From the NCBI RefSeq assembly GCF_963678975.1, contig NC_089275.1:33615116-33679115 (forward strand): a stretch of 64,000 bases of DNA. Direction: 5' to 3'. The notes under the pieces are model-generated. The model had not been told where the DNA came from, made no database searches, and saw only the letters and a program-made list of their open reading frames with translations. A program made the position numbers and the translations under genes. This document shows, in pieces, positions 44,336 through 57,200 of the stretch (its first letter is position 1; every line of letters begins with the position of its first letter). This stretch comes from Dysidea avara. Lineage: Eukaryota > Porifera > Demospongiae > Dictyoceratida > Dysideidae.

Positions 44336-45334
44336 TGTTGACAGGCATTATCCCACTATACAAATTTCTTGAAGTCGACAATCACAACCCAGGTGTCAGA
44401 TTTGTTTAAATGAAAAAAGATGAAGCATTTAACTCTTATATTAGCCCATGACATGATGAGTTATAGTGATGAGTTATAGTTTTGAGCAATGCACCTATCA
44501 ATGTCATGCCCTAGATACGTAAAGAACAGTGGGGATTCATAAACATTACACGGCAAGTTTCCCAACCCCTGGGGACAACTTTGTGCTGCAAACTACAAAT
44601 CCCATACAATTAACATACCTAAGGGAATCACTAAGCACATGCTTATTCTTGTTGCAAATGCTCCTACCCTTTGGACAAATGCTACCCGACCTGGTACATA
44701 GTTGCGGAGCGTAACTTTAATAGGCGCATATGTAATTGTAGTTCATTAACAATGCCAATACATACAAGTAGACTTTCTAAATCAGAGCCAGTCCTGAGCA
44801 ACCACATACACATCATTCCACCACATACAAGCCTATACATCTTAGACTACTGCCATTAGAGCTATTCCATTTTTTCTTGTGGAGTACAATAACAATAATA
44901 ACAAGATACTGTAGCACAATAACAATACAGTGATACACAAGAAACTATATTTAAGCTGTGATCATACAGTATGGTATGATCAAAGCTTATATTAAATAGT
45001 AGCTACAATGTAGGCAGGTGAGGCAGTTGCCTCACCAAATATATTGGTGACTGAAGTCACTGAACTGAGAGCTACATTGGACCTTTTAGATGCATTGAAA
45101 GCTTGCATTAACAAAGTTTGTACACTTATTGTACATAGTAAGAGTTCATACAGGTGCAGTTCTAGGGGGATAGCTAATACTAAGATTTACTTTTCAGAAA
45201 CTGGTCAAGCAAGATCGATAAACTCTAATAGAGCAGTTCCCCTAATAGAGTACTCACCCTAATACAACAGTCAAGCAAATTTTAATTTATACAATAGTTT
45301 TGATAAAATTTAACAATTTAAATTGCTCCTAGCT

Positions 45335-45967
45335 TTTCCAGGGGGAGGGGGGGGGGGGGGGGGGGGCATAACCTTACACTGTGCAAAAAGTGGGATATAA
45401 TATGGTATTTCCAGTGGCTTATTGAATACAAATAAGCCTTAATATGTGACCGGATTTGCGAAAAGGTACCTTTTTCACACACAAAATTTGACCCATTTTT
45501 TGGACTTCAAAGCTTCATAACTTTTTGATCATAGCATATAATTGCTTGAAATTTTCAATGAATGTAGCCACAGTATCTGGCTACATTTTGATACTAAGAG
45601 CAAGTTAATTGGTATAAGGAGTCAAGTGTTACATTATTTTGTTTGCTGGTATGTCAAATGTGTGGAAAAGGTACCTTTTCGCAAATCCGGTCACATATAA
45701 ATCCTGTATTATACTCATTTTATACTTTAGTATAATCCATACTATACTATTGCATATATGGTTTCAGTTTATTTATCACATTACCTCAAATAGCTTATAT
45801 CTAGTATAATGCCCACACTATACCATCTCATATATGGTTTCAGTATATTTAACACATTAACTGAAGTCTCACATGAGATTGTTAATATAATACAGGTTAT
45901 ACCAAGCTTTTTTGCATACAATAAGCCACTGGAAATACCATCTTATATCCCTCTTTTTTCACAGTGT
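45335..45967. mobile_element. MITE with ~57-bp TIRs, carrying a nested TGTGACCGG MITE
   Basis: The left arm 45371-45430 (CTTACACTGTGCAAAAAGTG, GGTATTTCCAGTGGCTTATT) is inverted at 45905-45967. A poly-G run of about 25 bases (45341-45366) stands at the left edge, where the right edge has only ACCCCCTGG. The inner insert is 45442-45699. Confidence 0.75.
45442..45699. mobile_element. TGTGACCGG MITE, nested
   Basis: Same ends and length as 39137-39392 but inserted in the opposite orientation: TGTGACCGGATTTGCG on the left and its complement on the right, flanked by TA/ATA. Confidence 0.9.
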
Positions 45968-46099
45968 TACCCCCTGGATTGACATGTTATCAGTGCTTAT
46001 AATTACATATACTAAGCGCATGCTGATTGTACTTACACACTAGAGTGTATGCATCATTCATAAAGCATTGCAAGGTCTACCTCACCTATTTAAATTTCT

Positions 46100-46610
46100 A
46101 GTTACGCCCCTGGTAAAACCGAGTTATTCCAGCTATACTTGAAAATTGGTGTGTACATAGACTGATCGTTGTAGCAGTACCTTTTGATAGTTTGAATACC
46201 AATAGAGTTACAACATGGTATAGTATATATTATAATAATAATAATATATTGCTTTACAGAATTGCGGCACAGCTACACATACAGAAAAACTTTGGCTTGC
46301 AAGGGACATACAATTCTGAGGGTCTACCAGGCACCAGCTCTGATAGCCTATGTAGTTAACTATCTAATTACTATAATTAACTTACAAATAACTATAATTG
46401 CTTGGTGCAGGAGTCTTGGAGCATCAAGAACAAGGGCACAAGTAATTTACAGCCATTATTAAATTTATTAGCCTTAACATCATTACAGCTATTTCTTGGC
46501 CACCACCTTTGATTTTCACTACTTTTTTAACCCAGGATTTTTAAGGCTGCACCATTTTTTCACAGTTTGGCTGTTTCTGTTTTTGTGTGGGTTAGCATTA
46601 CTGATTGCTC
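46100..46610. repeat. remnants of two repeat families
   Basis: 46110-46225 matches the last ~170-bp module at 10700-10815 (AAAACCGAGTTAT, CAGCTATACTTGAAAATTGG). 46480-46600 is a diverged single arm of the palindrome at 14777-15102 (GCTATTTCTTGGCCACCACC, CACAGTTTGGCTGTTT). Confidence 0.55.
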
Positions 46611-47029
46611 TTGCTGACTTTGAGATCTATCTTCTTTGCAACAGGAGCTTACAAGGATAAGCTCTTTTCACAGATAATTATTAACTTGATGCTTTGAACA
46701 TCTATTATGCTCAAAATGATCTTAATATTTTTTAAATACAAGTACTGTGGAGTTGTATATATATATAACAAGACTGATATACTCTAATAGAACAATCATC
46801 AAATACCGTAGAATGACTGACTGCTCTATCAGGGTATTTTGATGTTATCATCTATACTCTCACATAAGTGCGAGTTATCTCATCAAACAAGCTGTCCCAC
46901 TGACTGTATATCCTTTGAAATTTTTTTTAATAAACATTTTGATTGTTGAAGTCCTTGATTCAATATACAGTGTAAGTGCAATAATTTAGCTAGTGAAGCA
47001 ATATCAAAGACTATACATTTATTTGTACA

Positions 47030-50000
47030 CTATGTTTTCATGTCTAGTATCATCTTTACAGCATCGTCATAGTGTTGTTCCTTGTAGTTTCGATCCAGAG
47101 TAAACCACAGAGCCACAGCACATCTCTTGCCACTGGTCACTGCCGTAACACCATGTATATTCTCCTTGCCGGCTGAAAATCCAACCAGTCGACCATACTT
47201 TGGACTGACGTATGTCTAACATGGTAAACCACTAACATAATATGTGAAGCATCAATTGGAATTATACCTGAGGTGAGAGATCCTTTGTGCCATGGGAAAA
47301 GAAAAACTTTCCTCCAACAAAATCATCGTTTAGATACAAAATGGCACTAAATGATGAGAGAGGTAGTAAATTACTACTAGTAGCACCATATTGTTAACCT
47401 GTGGTCTCTCCATGTGTAGGCTGGAGAAATTTTGTTACATTCACCAGTTGCAGTGTCCAGTATGCAATTATCAGAATGAGCCGGATGACTAAGGTCATTT
47501 CGGAATTCCTGCTGGCCATCTGAGTAGCAAAAATGTTTTACATTGATTCACAACATTCACAGAACTTGTTAATTTCTATAATTTTAACCAAGGGGATTGA
47601 TAATGCAGTGAAACTGCACTTAGTGGCCATCACCTATTGTATTAGAGCCATTTTGTGATAGTGACCAAGTAGGTCACAAACATAGCTAAGGTGTATTTCA
47701 ACAGGATCACCTCTTTATAATGACCATGTCAAGCAGGTTCCAAACATAGCTAAGGTGTACTTCATGACCTCATTAATAAGGCCTCATTTCATTACTGAGC
47801 CCTACATCCTACCAACAGTGTCTAAGTAAAAAGAATATTTTTAATCTAGTGATTTTCAGTACAGTACTAAGAACCAAATAGTAAAGTGGCATAAAAATCC
47901 CTCAGGAGCACCAATATAGAACTGAAATGCTTGAACATCTGAAGCTGTGTGAGAAAGCACTTCAAAATTGGTATATATGTAAAACAACCCAAACACTCTA
48001 ATAGAGCAGTCACTTTGGTATACTAACAATTGGAGCTCTGACGAGGTACCAATGTAATCAAGTGCCCGCAATTCAATTATCACACATATTTAGCCTTCGT
48101 AATATTATCGCATGGGTAATGTTTATCAATAATTATCACAATTATCATCTAATTTGTCTCTGTTCTGGGTTTCACATTTGATACAGTTCCTGTATACTAT
48201 CACTAACCATGTCAATTTGTTAACTTATTAACAAGAAAGTTTTGTTTGTAAAATAATTCTAAGTGAAAACAAGTACTCATATTGACATTACAGACTTTCC
48301 AAACTGTGTAGTGATGCAATAATCGCATTAAAAGCTTATGCAATAATCGCATGTCACAAATTAAAAATATCGCCCAACCCTAATGTAAAACCACAGGCAT
48401 TAACCACTGTGTATTTAGTTTAACAGCTAAAGACACAATCAAATAATTCACAAGAGAAGTTACCATCAATGGCTGTTCTGCACACCAGGTGGGTGAAGGA
48501 GAAATACAATGTGTTAAGTTTAAAGTGTTGCTCAACCAGTGCTCTTGACATCTCAGATGAGTTAAGATACAGCTCAGCAGCGTTTAGTACTGACTTGTTG
48601 GCAGACACTGCCTGTATACAACACATTAACAACAAATACTATAATACAATGATCAGCGACATGGTGAAACCACTCTTAACAAACTCTCTGAATTAACCTT
48701 CTCACCAATGAATTTGTAGAGGCTCAAATCTACTGCTTGTAACTTACAAATCATAGAAATAATCTAATAGAACCCTATATCAAGTTACGTGCAGTAGAAC
48801 AAAATCTCACAACTTCACAGTGTAGTACTATTTACAATAAACATTGCCAACTTGTTGAGAATTGAAGCCAATTATCCCCAAGTCTGGTTTTCAGACATGT
48901 GAGCAAGTGCGCATGCTCATATACCCATGACACCACTAATTCAGGATGTACAGCTACACACCACCATGACCTATATAATATCTTTCCGTACTGTTTCTCT
49001 TCACTGGTAATGCCATTATCACTTCGAAGAATCATCTACAATGCTTACTAGCAACCATCAAAAATAGCCACTTTTCCTACAATAGCGCATAACAATGGCG
49101 GATCCAGGATGGGGCAAATGCCCCCCTCGTGGAAGACCCAGGAAGAACCAGCCATAATTACTAAACTTCATTATGTGAGGCCAAGATAAGTTTAGCTATA
49201 TAACTCATGAAAATATGCACATTTTACTAGCATTTATTACAATTTCACCTGAAACTGAAGTAAAGCAATGTCAAAACTAACTGTTAAATTGTTATCCTGC
49301 ACCTTCGTGCGTACTAAGCGCCTCTAAAATTAATTAGCGTGTTGCTGTTGCATCTTCAAAGGCCAAAGTGACAAAAAAAATCATCAGTAAGACACTACTA
49401 AGAGGTGATTATTTGCTGCTTCAAAAATGCAGCAATAGCAAGATAATCTGGATCTTCCCAACCACCTACAGCTTAGCCTGTTTGTGCCCCTCCCCTTGCT
49501 GGCTCCTGGATCCGCCCCTGCATAAGGGACTGGTTATCCCTGTTTCCGTTCACTTAAGGGTCTGACTGCTACAGGATAAGTGCAGGGGTACAAAAATGTA
49601 CTACAGAAGTAAAAGATCACTTAGAAAGTGATGCTATGGACGTTTATAATCAATTCTGCCATATGGTGGTTATGGAAGGAATTCCCGACAAAAAGACAAG
49701 GATATTGGTCCCAGTTACATACAACATTGCCTCTGAAAGAAAGAAAAACGTTTGGATTGCAAAATGAATCACATATTCTTGATTTCAGTGTCTGATACAG
49801 AGAGGTTCCACTGCATCACACACAGTAACATGACATCACCATCAAGTTGCTAACCTGTGCTGCACCAATTGCTGTCAGACCAATAAATTTCTCATGTGAA
49901 GTATGAGGACTTTTTTTGCTATATCCATCACCTTCAGTACCCAACTACAGTATTAATGGCATAACATTACAACTGGTAAAACAGCCCCACTACGCACCTT

Positions 50001-52808
50001 GGCTAAATCAATCAGCACCTGACACTGATCATCTGTGAGAACATTGTCAAACACAACGCGATTCGGTCCTAATAATTCTTCATCAGTCTGTGTAACCGTG
50101 GGCTGTGTAACAATAGGCTGTGTAACCGTAGGCTGTGTAACTATAGGCTCAGGACTGGCCTTGCCCACAGGGTGATTTAAGAAATCTTGTTGTAACTAAT
50201 ACCAATAAAACAAGATTAAATTGTCACTAAAATCAATGTCTGTCTTACCAAGACAGCATTATCCTCCTCCTTGTCACTGCCATGTTCATCTTTACCAGAA
50301 ACTTCATAGAATAGTTCCAGAAGAGCATGATCATCCTCTAGCTGCTGTATCACATGAGCATCAGCCTAAAAGAAGCCACACCCATCACATTAGCAAGGCT
50401 TTATAGGAGCCACACCTCTCTGAGAGTCCAGCTGGATTCTGGAGCTTGCCTTTTAAAAAATTCTTCGCCGTCAATCACAATAGAGTTATTGGGGCTGACC
50501 CTCTTGAGAGCAGCAAAGGTAGACACTGCTTCAGTTAGCCTCCCAACTAGAAAGGTACATGTACAAATAATGTTGATATACAATCAAGCACATGGTATAC
50601 TACAGCTACTAACTTTTGAAATAGCAGTATTGTAGATATTCGAAGTAGCTGGTTAGAATATATTCTCATCTGTGTTGACACGGAAAGAATCCAACTTGTT
50701 TACACACTTTGTACAACACTTCAGTGTTGACATAAACAATTCAGTCAACAAGCTATAATATTCTGTCTCGACTAACTCATCCGAGCTACTGACAGCCTCA
50801 CAAGTGATGTAACACTCATCTAATTTTGTGTAAAAGTCTCTCAGGCTTAGTTCAAATTTATCCACTGCTTCAGACCACTTCTGTTCATCATAAAAGCTCA
50901 TCCCATCCACATACAGGTCCTTGTAAGGCAGTGTCTCCAGTTTAACAAAGGAATTCTTATCCAGCCCAAGTGACTCATAGTAACGTAAATTTTCATCAAC
51001 CCTCTCATCCTCCGGGTTGAAGTACTGGTAAGTCACAAACCATCTACAAGCTTCTTCTAATTTACCAACCTGTAAAAAGAATACAACTAACTAAGCTTGA
51101 CGAAGAATAAATATTTGCAAGATTTCTAAGTAATTTGCATGGCTGCCACAACCAAAGCAAAACAAACTTTGAGGAGGAGGGGTGAGGAGAAAGTTAATAA
51201 ATTCATTAGCAGTTAAGGACAACATCACAAAATCTGTGACATCTATCTCCAGAAGTAACAATCCCATAATGTTATAATGCAGTTAGTCATGGACAACAGA
51301 TGGTGTGAACTTTTGAACTCTAAGTTATTTTAGTAACACAAAATGTTTTATTTCAAGGTACAGTTGTAACTTAGTTCCTAACTCTTGAGACATAAGTAAG
51401 CTCTTCTCTCAGACTGCTTTTTTTTTCCCACAGAAAATAGGAGTCAGGGCATGAGACTATACCTATTGCTATCAAGTATTACATAGTGCACAGTAAACAC
51501 TTCTTAATCATACCCTACCACATCCTGTAGACAGAAAAGGCCAAGTGGCATGGCCACTCTAGCCCTGGTAACCACAGCCAAAGTCCTAGCAGCTGGAACT
51601 TGATCTGTCAGCCTAAAGTACATTTATATAGTGCTGGTGATAATGACATCCTAAAGCCCTGGTAATCACAAATGGCTGGCTGCTTAAGCCACCACTGAAA
51701 TTAGCTACCAGTCATTTATATCCTTAACTATGGGATGTGACATTGTAACAACAACTGAACAGCTAATATATAATAACGAAGGAAATTTAATTAACTTTGT
51801 GGTCATAAGGTGAGAACAATATGCAACAATGGTTGACCAGATGCAGTTTCTATAATAAGGCCCACACTGTTTACTAACACCATCAACACAGCTGCACACC
51901 ATCTTGGTTATCACTTAACACACTAGGTGAGAAGTAATATCAACATGAGATGAGGACTACTGATCATATTTACACATTGTTCTTCCAGCACCTAAAGAAT
52001 TGTAATAGACTAATGCTACCTCCCCTACCTGGACAACAGCAGAGAAAAGATAGGGATTTAACTATTTCATAAGCAAATACTCCACCTATGGGGACATGAC
52101 AAGTAGTTACTTTGGGAAACAGGTTATTTTTGAAGACCTGTAAGGTCATAAAATATTTGAAGTCAAATTACAGGGTGGTTTAAGGTCAAATCGAATCAAA
52201 CCCCTACCATTCCCAGCTTAATATTAATAGATGCATACAAATGGGATGTATTAGCTATACCTCTGAAGCATAAGTCTTGAAAATATTCAGCAACTTTTAC
52301 TATGGCTTCATAGCTTCATGTTAACAAAAGAGTTAATGATAAGTCTCCATTATAATAACCCTTGCTGTTATAGTTATAATATATTAGCTGCAAACCTTAT
52401 ACAAGCTGAATTGCAGGTAGTCAAGGGGTAGGCGGATGTCAACGTGTGCACCACGTCACTAGCCACGCCTTTCCATGATGCCTTGCGGCACTTCTTGACA
52501 CAGTGGGACACGTGCACCAGCTGAAGTTGCAGCTTAGCTAAGTCGTCATTACCACCTTTATCTGGGTCAACTGACATCTTAGACTCTCTACACTGCCGTA
52601 CACAGCTATACAACTCGTCCCGGCTAGCATTGTACTGGTATATGGCTCGTCTTATCAGGTGCGCTGCTTCCGACCAGCGCTTACCGCCATAAGCATTAAG
52701 TCCTTCCTTGTGTAACTGGTCGAACCTCTTGTGAGTAGTACTGAACGCTTGTCTACTGCTAGCGACCACGAAAAACAGCAGCAAACATTTGCCAACTACC
52801 ATTGTCAC
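47030..52808 (-). CDS. prolyl 3-hydroxylase / leprecan family, 10 exons
   Basis: Hydroxylates proline at the 3 position in collagen inside the endoplasmic reticulum. Exons: 52808-52396, 51069-50614, 50546-50416, 50365-50249, 50195-49998, 49944-49855, 48611-48464, 47519-47399, 47346-47268, 47215-47030; phases agree. The start (MTMVVGKCLLLFFVVASSRQ) is a signal peptide. Exons 1-3 give the TPR-like half with paired Cys (CVRQC, CVKKC, CYITC, CCTKC). The dioxygenase half has VVFDNVLTDDQC, GDGYSKKSPHTSHEKF, LYFSFTHLVCRTA, iron-binding HSD in LSHPAHSDNC, distal His in ENIHGV, and Arg in GKRCAVALWF, so the active site looks complete. Unlike vertebrate P3H1 it ends DMKT, with no KDEL-like signal. Exon 5 has a short TQP-VTQP repeat. 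Two one-base frame breaks: near 52440 before LPLDYLQFSLYK and near 50660 before SYFEYLQYCYFK; both restore perfectly to the family sequence. Confidence 0.92.
48015..48390. repeat. MITE end with GGGTTGGGCGATA signature
   Basis: On the minus strand 48385-48310 reads TTAGGGTTGGGCGATATTTT followed by ATGCGATTATTGCAT-type repeats, a terminal signature common in animal DNA transposons. The opposite end was not delimited. It lies in an intron of the prolyl 3-hydroxylase. Confidence 0.45.
49092..49527. mobile_element. hAT-like MITE in a prolyl 3-hydroxylase intron
   Basis: TGGCGGATCCAGGA at the left, inverted as TCCTGGATCCGCCCC at the right. The direct repeat GCATAA lies next to both ends. Ends of this form (CAGGGGCGGATCCAGG) are typical of a widespread animal hAT group. 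Related elements: 40770-41100 and 60020-60317. Confidence 0.7.
51070..52395. other. 1.3-kb first intron of the prolyl 3-hydroxylase
   Basis: AT-rich; no element with recognisable ends and no conserved frame were seen. Confidence 0.45.
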
Positions 52809-53039
52809 AAATCTCTTCGTTAATATTAGCTTTTAAGCTCCAGGATGCGCGTTATAACATAAAATTGCTAAGCGCTGAAAAAAATTCAATAAATTATTAC
52901 ATACACGCTTCTAATTAGAAGCGCGCTAAAATTTAACTATTTACGAATATAAATAGTCACAATGAGCCCCTGTCCCATATCTGGCAGCTGATGTTACCAT
53001 TATAAGATCATCCAGTGAAATTGTCCAAAATGTCTTGAG

Positions 53040-56000
53040 TCACACAACAGTCCCTTGGGAGTTTCCTCTTGACTCACCACTCTTTGTAAGCTGTACTGTG
53101 ATGGTTTGACCATCTTCAGTGCTGGAATCATTGTGTGCATTGGTGTGCACGTCACCATCACCATGTCTGGCACCCTTTATGTCACTGTTCGTAGTCCCTT
53201 GGGTGAGGCTGTCAGTCATAGCTGAATGAAGACTTGATGGATCATCTATTGAACTTGATGCTGATAACTGATGATCTACAGGTGATGTTAAACAATATCT
53301 ATTAGAGCCATCCTCAGCAATCAATGCAATACAATACATAATTTATATAGATTATACATATAATTACAAAATTTGTATATATTTCGTGAAGTGCTTCAAA
53401 TTACACAGCTCACAAAGGTAATTATATTCTTGTGAACTTTCTAAATTTACCATATACAGGGAGAGGTTTCGATAGATAAAACTTTCATGGTTTTATAAGA
53501 GTTTTTTTTTGCGGGACCACTAGAGTATTACAATACGTGTGCGTTCCTGCAACATTAACCAATATCATAAAATAAAATGACTATGATGATCATATATGTG
53601 ACCCGGTCTGCGAAAAGGGCTCTTATAGCCTTTCCAATTGCATATATATGGTAACCCATAACTTGACTGGTGAATATGGTACAAGCCTACAATTTGGTCA
53701 CTCAACAACCCTAACCTGGCAGTAGCTGTGGGTGTAATTACATGGTGATAGCTTTAGTAGATTAGGAGTTATGATTAGCCAAACATGGATAATTGGAAAG
53801 GCTATAAGAGCCCTTTTCGCAGACCGGGTCACATATAGTGATTTTATTTGTTCTTTCCTAATGCATTCAAATGTACTCAAATGCACTGCAACTGTTTCCT
53901 GAGACAATATAATATTATGCTGTATATCTGTATAGATATCACCAACAAAGAGCAAGATTATTTCAACGATGAATAATATGCGTAGCACTGCCTAAAGTGG
54001 CTTAGCTCTTCACCAGGTGCCACCACACCGCAAAAGAATACCATATAGCCTAAATATTTCGAGGGGGGAACATTTTCGCTGATTTCATGGTTTTGGGGGG
54101 CTATCAGCAAAAATTTTAGCCTTGAAATATTTAGACCTCTATATAGTCTAAAACATTTTGGGAGTGCTTGAAAATCCACGAAAATTTTTATTTTTAGCAA
54201 TATTTTCCTCTCGAAATCTATATGGTAAGTTTGATCCCCCCCACCACAAAAGTTTCATCCATTGAAACTTCCACCCCTATACGGTATGACATACATACAT
54301 ACATATGTGGAACACATAAAACACACTAAATACAGCTTACATTGATTGGGATGTGTATGATTGAACCGTTCCTGAACTAGTTTCACTCTACCAGCAGTAA
54401 TGTTTAGATGGCATTCCACTTGGCTGGACACTTTCTTTATCTTTAAACTCTTATCAGGAAAAACTTTAAACTTCCACGATGGAGGATACTCGTAATTCTC
54501 AGATTGACTACTGGGCAAGATCTGCAATGCACTGACCTGTAAAGGCATTATAAAACAACACGAAAATTCTGGACAATCAATTAACCTTATGCTCTTTCTC
54601 GGGTATCAACCATCCGTGACCCTTTGTGATGCGATATGACATCTCAATGTGATCATGTGACAGTATGAAGAAGCCATCAGCATCAGGTGGTGATTTCCTT
54701 TCCTCTGTTAGTATCTGTAACAATTAACATGTCTGTAACACCACCAACTTTGCATTGCTTGATACAGGATGTTACATTGTAAATGTTTATATTTACAATG
54801 TACACATGCGTGCACACACACACACCTTTCTAGTTGTCGGTAGATCAATGGCACAGAACACATTAGCAGTTATACAGCCACTGGAGTCCACAGGCTCACT
54901 CAGTATCACACGATATATACATCTGATTGCAGGAGGTTTAGTATGGGACAAGGACTTTTTATTTAGAGTAAGAAATTTACCCAAAACAGTCACAGCAAAT
55001 ATCTGCACCTTGTTTATCACTGTCGTAATGACACAATTGTATAAATCAGTTCTGTACTCCTGTTGTGGCAGTGGAACAGGGATTTCCCCAGCTGTGCTAA
55101 CAGTAAACACCTGGATTTCATTGGATGCTTGTTTATCAGTAGCAGTTTTCAATGCCCGTGCATGGGGAATTATGACCTTTACTTTCAGCGGGTTGTCCCG
55201 GTCACATTTTATCATGACAAGAGCCGATACAAGGAAATGGTTAGCAGCTAATTGGTCTACCACTAAACCATGGAGGCCGCACAGCAGCTCAAGCATTCTA
55301 CTAGTATCAGTGGGACGATGGACACCCAAATAGCTTTGGCGTTCATTTGGGTTAAGTTCATCTATCTTGAAAGGTTGCACAGTGACACTGTGGTACTTAT
55401 GAAGAAGTGATCTCTTTATTAGTAAACCACTAGTGGGGTTTCCTATGGGAATAATGCCTAAAAGATATACAAGAGATAAACATCTTTAAAACAAATAAAA
55501 TTTTACCATCTGTGATAGGAGTAACTTTGGAGTCCATGCGAACAAAGTCCGGGTTTCCTGACATACTCAAATGATTTGGCATTGCTGCCAACAGCTGTAA
55601 GATAAGATCACGTAAAATCATGTGAGCACAGAGGACATGTACCATTAAAGGTTCAGGGCTCATCTCACGATAACAAGCTGATCTGTTTTGCTTTTTTACT
55701 TGCTAAAATGACACATACTAACACCTATTTCTATGAAGTGTATTACGCACCTGTGTTGCTGCTAAAGGAAATTTCAGAGTCACACCAGCAGCTGAAGCAA
55801 CAGCAGAACTATCAGAAGTCTAAACAAAACAAAACCATCTCAACATTGCACTCTTTGTGTATGCAAAGTACATGCTAACCTCTGTGACTCCAATATTTTC
55901 ATCCATAATTACCTGCAACGGTTTCAGGTCACTTTTAACTTCATGGTAGTGAGATTGCTGTGTGGCAACTTGTAGAATGGTATGGCCACCCTATATAATT

Positions 56001-56375
56001 TTTTAAAACTGTGTAAACATCTAATAAACCATAAACCAAATTATATATTCACACTTATTAGTGGTAATCAACTTGTTTATCTCAGAGAAAAGGTCGCTAT
56101 AACTTATCAAAACATGTGGAGTCAAAATCACCATGTATCTTTGTCATAGAGTTAGCTATTTGGTTCAAAACAACTTTGTCATTGTCCAGCTGTGAAAGTT
56201 TCTCCAGCAATTGCTTCACTATCTGGTGGTCACCAATCATGGCAAAATGTAGCAGGGTGTTTTTGCAGCTGTCACGAAAAGCTTCCTCTAGATTTTGTGC
56301 CTCGCAGTGTTTTTCAAAGTGTTGCGGTGTTGCAGTGTTGCGGTGTTGCAGTGTTGCGGTATTGCAGTGTTGCAT
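53040..56375 (-). CDS. ankyrin-repeat gene with a ZU5-like region, ~8 exons
   Basis: Exons: 56375-56104 (or further), 55990-55880, 55819-55751, 55702-55507, 55457-54825, 54714-54586, 54536-54341, 53275-53040. Exons 1-2 carry ankyrin units (NTLLHFAMIGDHQIVKQLLE; GGHTILQVATQQSHYHEV). The long exon 5 has IIPIGNPTSGLLIKRSLL and later PLKVKVIIPHARAL, resembling ZU5 domains, which bind partners in scaffold and death-pathway proteins. Exon 7 has WKFKVFPDKSLKIKKVSSQV. The last exon is Ser/Thr/Asp-rich and ends GTVV. The start lies within a minisatellite that codes for HCNTATLQ-type repeats; no better upstream ATG was found. The join of exon 1 to exon 2 needs a one-base shift (frame KLITTNK continues past an apparent stop). 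The domain name is tentative; the gene itself is well supported by splice phases. Confidence 0.7.
53598..53834. mobile_element. TGTGACC MITE, second subfamily
   Basis: The ends TGTGACCCGGTCTGCGAAAA and the inverted copy run on into GGGCTCTTATAGCCTTTCCA, giving arms of about 45 bp. It lies in the last intron of the ankyrin/ZU5-like gene. Confidence 0.9.
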
Positions 56376-56462
56376 TGGTGCGGTGTTGCAGTGTTGTGGT
56401 GTTGCAGTGTTGTGGTGTTGCAGTGTTGTGGTGTTGCAGTTGTGTGTTGTTGCGATGTTGCG
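56318..56462. repeat. minisatellite overlapping the start of a coding exon
   Basis: About ten units of a ~14-15-bp word GTTGCAGTGTTGTG / GTTGCGGTGTTGCA. Read on the minus strand in the ankyrin gene's frame it gives H-C-N-T-A-T-L/P-Q repeats at the very N-terminus. Confidence 0.9.
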
Positions 56463-56663
56463 TTGCTATTGATGTGGTAATTTCTAGTATTATAATGCTG
56501 GTGCTAGTTCTCTTTGATGCTGTTCCAGTTCCATTCAGGTCTGGCTTTTATAACTCTCTCCTTGTAGCCATGTTATAAACATCTGTAAACTTGTTACAAC
56601 TGATTTGTAACACTGGTAGCAGCCCTTTGATTTCAAGCACATGTACTAAATGTAATAATAATA

Positions 56664-56915
56664 TGTGACCAGGCCCGCATGCAAAAATAAGACATGTGGG
56701 CACAAACTATACCATGTCACTTAACTGTGGAACTCAGTATTGGAACAACATGTTGTCGTACTGTGACTTACATCACAAGGCAAATTAAATATGCAATAAA
56801 AAGTAAATATATTAGTTCATAATTATTGTGCATTAAAAGTTATGAGTCAAAAAATTTCATAAAAGTAGACAAATTTCATGTGACCGTATGCCCTATTTTC
56901 AGAGGCCCGGTCACA
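56664..56915. mobile_element. TGTGACC MITE, third subfamily
   Basis: It starts TGTGACCAGGCCCGCATGC and ends, inverted, AGAGGCCCGGTCACA. The arms are short and less regular than in the other subfamilies. It lies just upstream of the ankyrin/ZU5-like gene. Confidence 0.75.
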
Positions 56916-57059
56916 TATATAGGTGTTTATGTACAGGAATTAACTAAAGTTGTGAGTTGAGGTAATTGGAGAGCAAGTTCACTGGACAGACAGTAAGTCA
57001 AAGCAATGATATGTACAATTATTGAATATTTTTGGGTACTCTGCCCTTGAATGATTGTT

Positions 57060-57200
57060 ACAAATTCAGAGTTGGGGTAGTTACGTACTTCATAAAAGGA
57101 ACTAGTTACTAGTTACTCTTTTCCTATGTAACTTAACTACAGTTACAGTTACTTTTCAAAAGGTAACTAATACTTCTGTTACTAGTTACTTTTATATGCT
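57060..57200. repeat. GTAACTAGTTAC-rich element end
   Basis: Repeated GTAACTAGTTACTTTT, ACAGTTACAGTTACTTTTCA and similar words beginning at GGGTAGTTACGTAC. Such runs are typical of ends of some hAT-like elements; the other end was not found. Confidence 0.5.

Noticed and set aside
54755-55333. 192-codon plus-strand frame
   Set aside because: It lies opposite the ankyrin/ZU5-like exon 55457-54825, whose minus-strand frame has matching splice sites and domain-like sequence.
56116-56578. Plus-strand frames rich in CCSVAVLQCCGV
   Set aside because: Antisense reading of the minisatellite and of the ankyrin exon.
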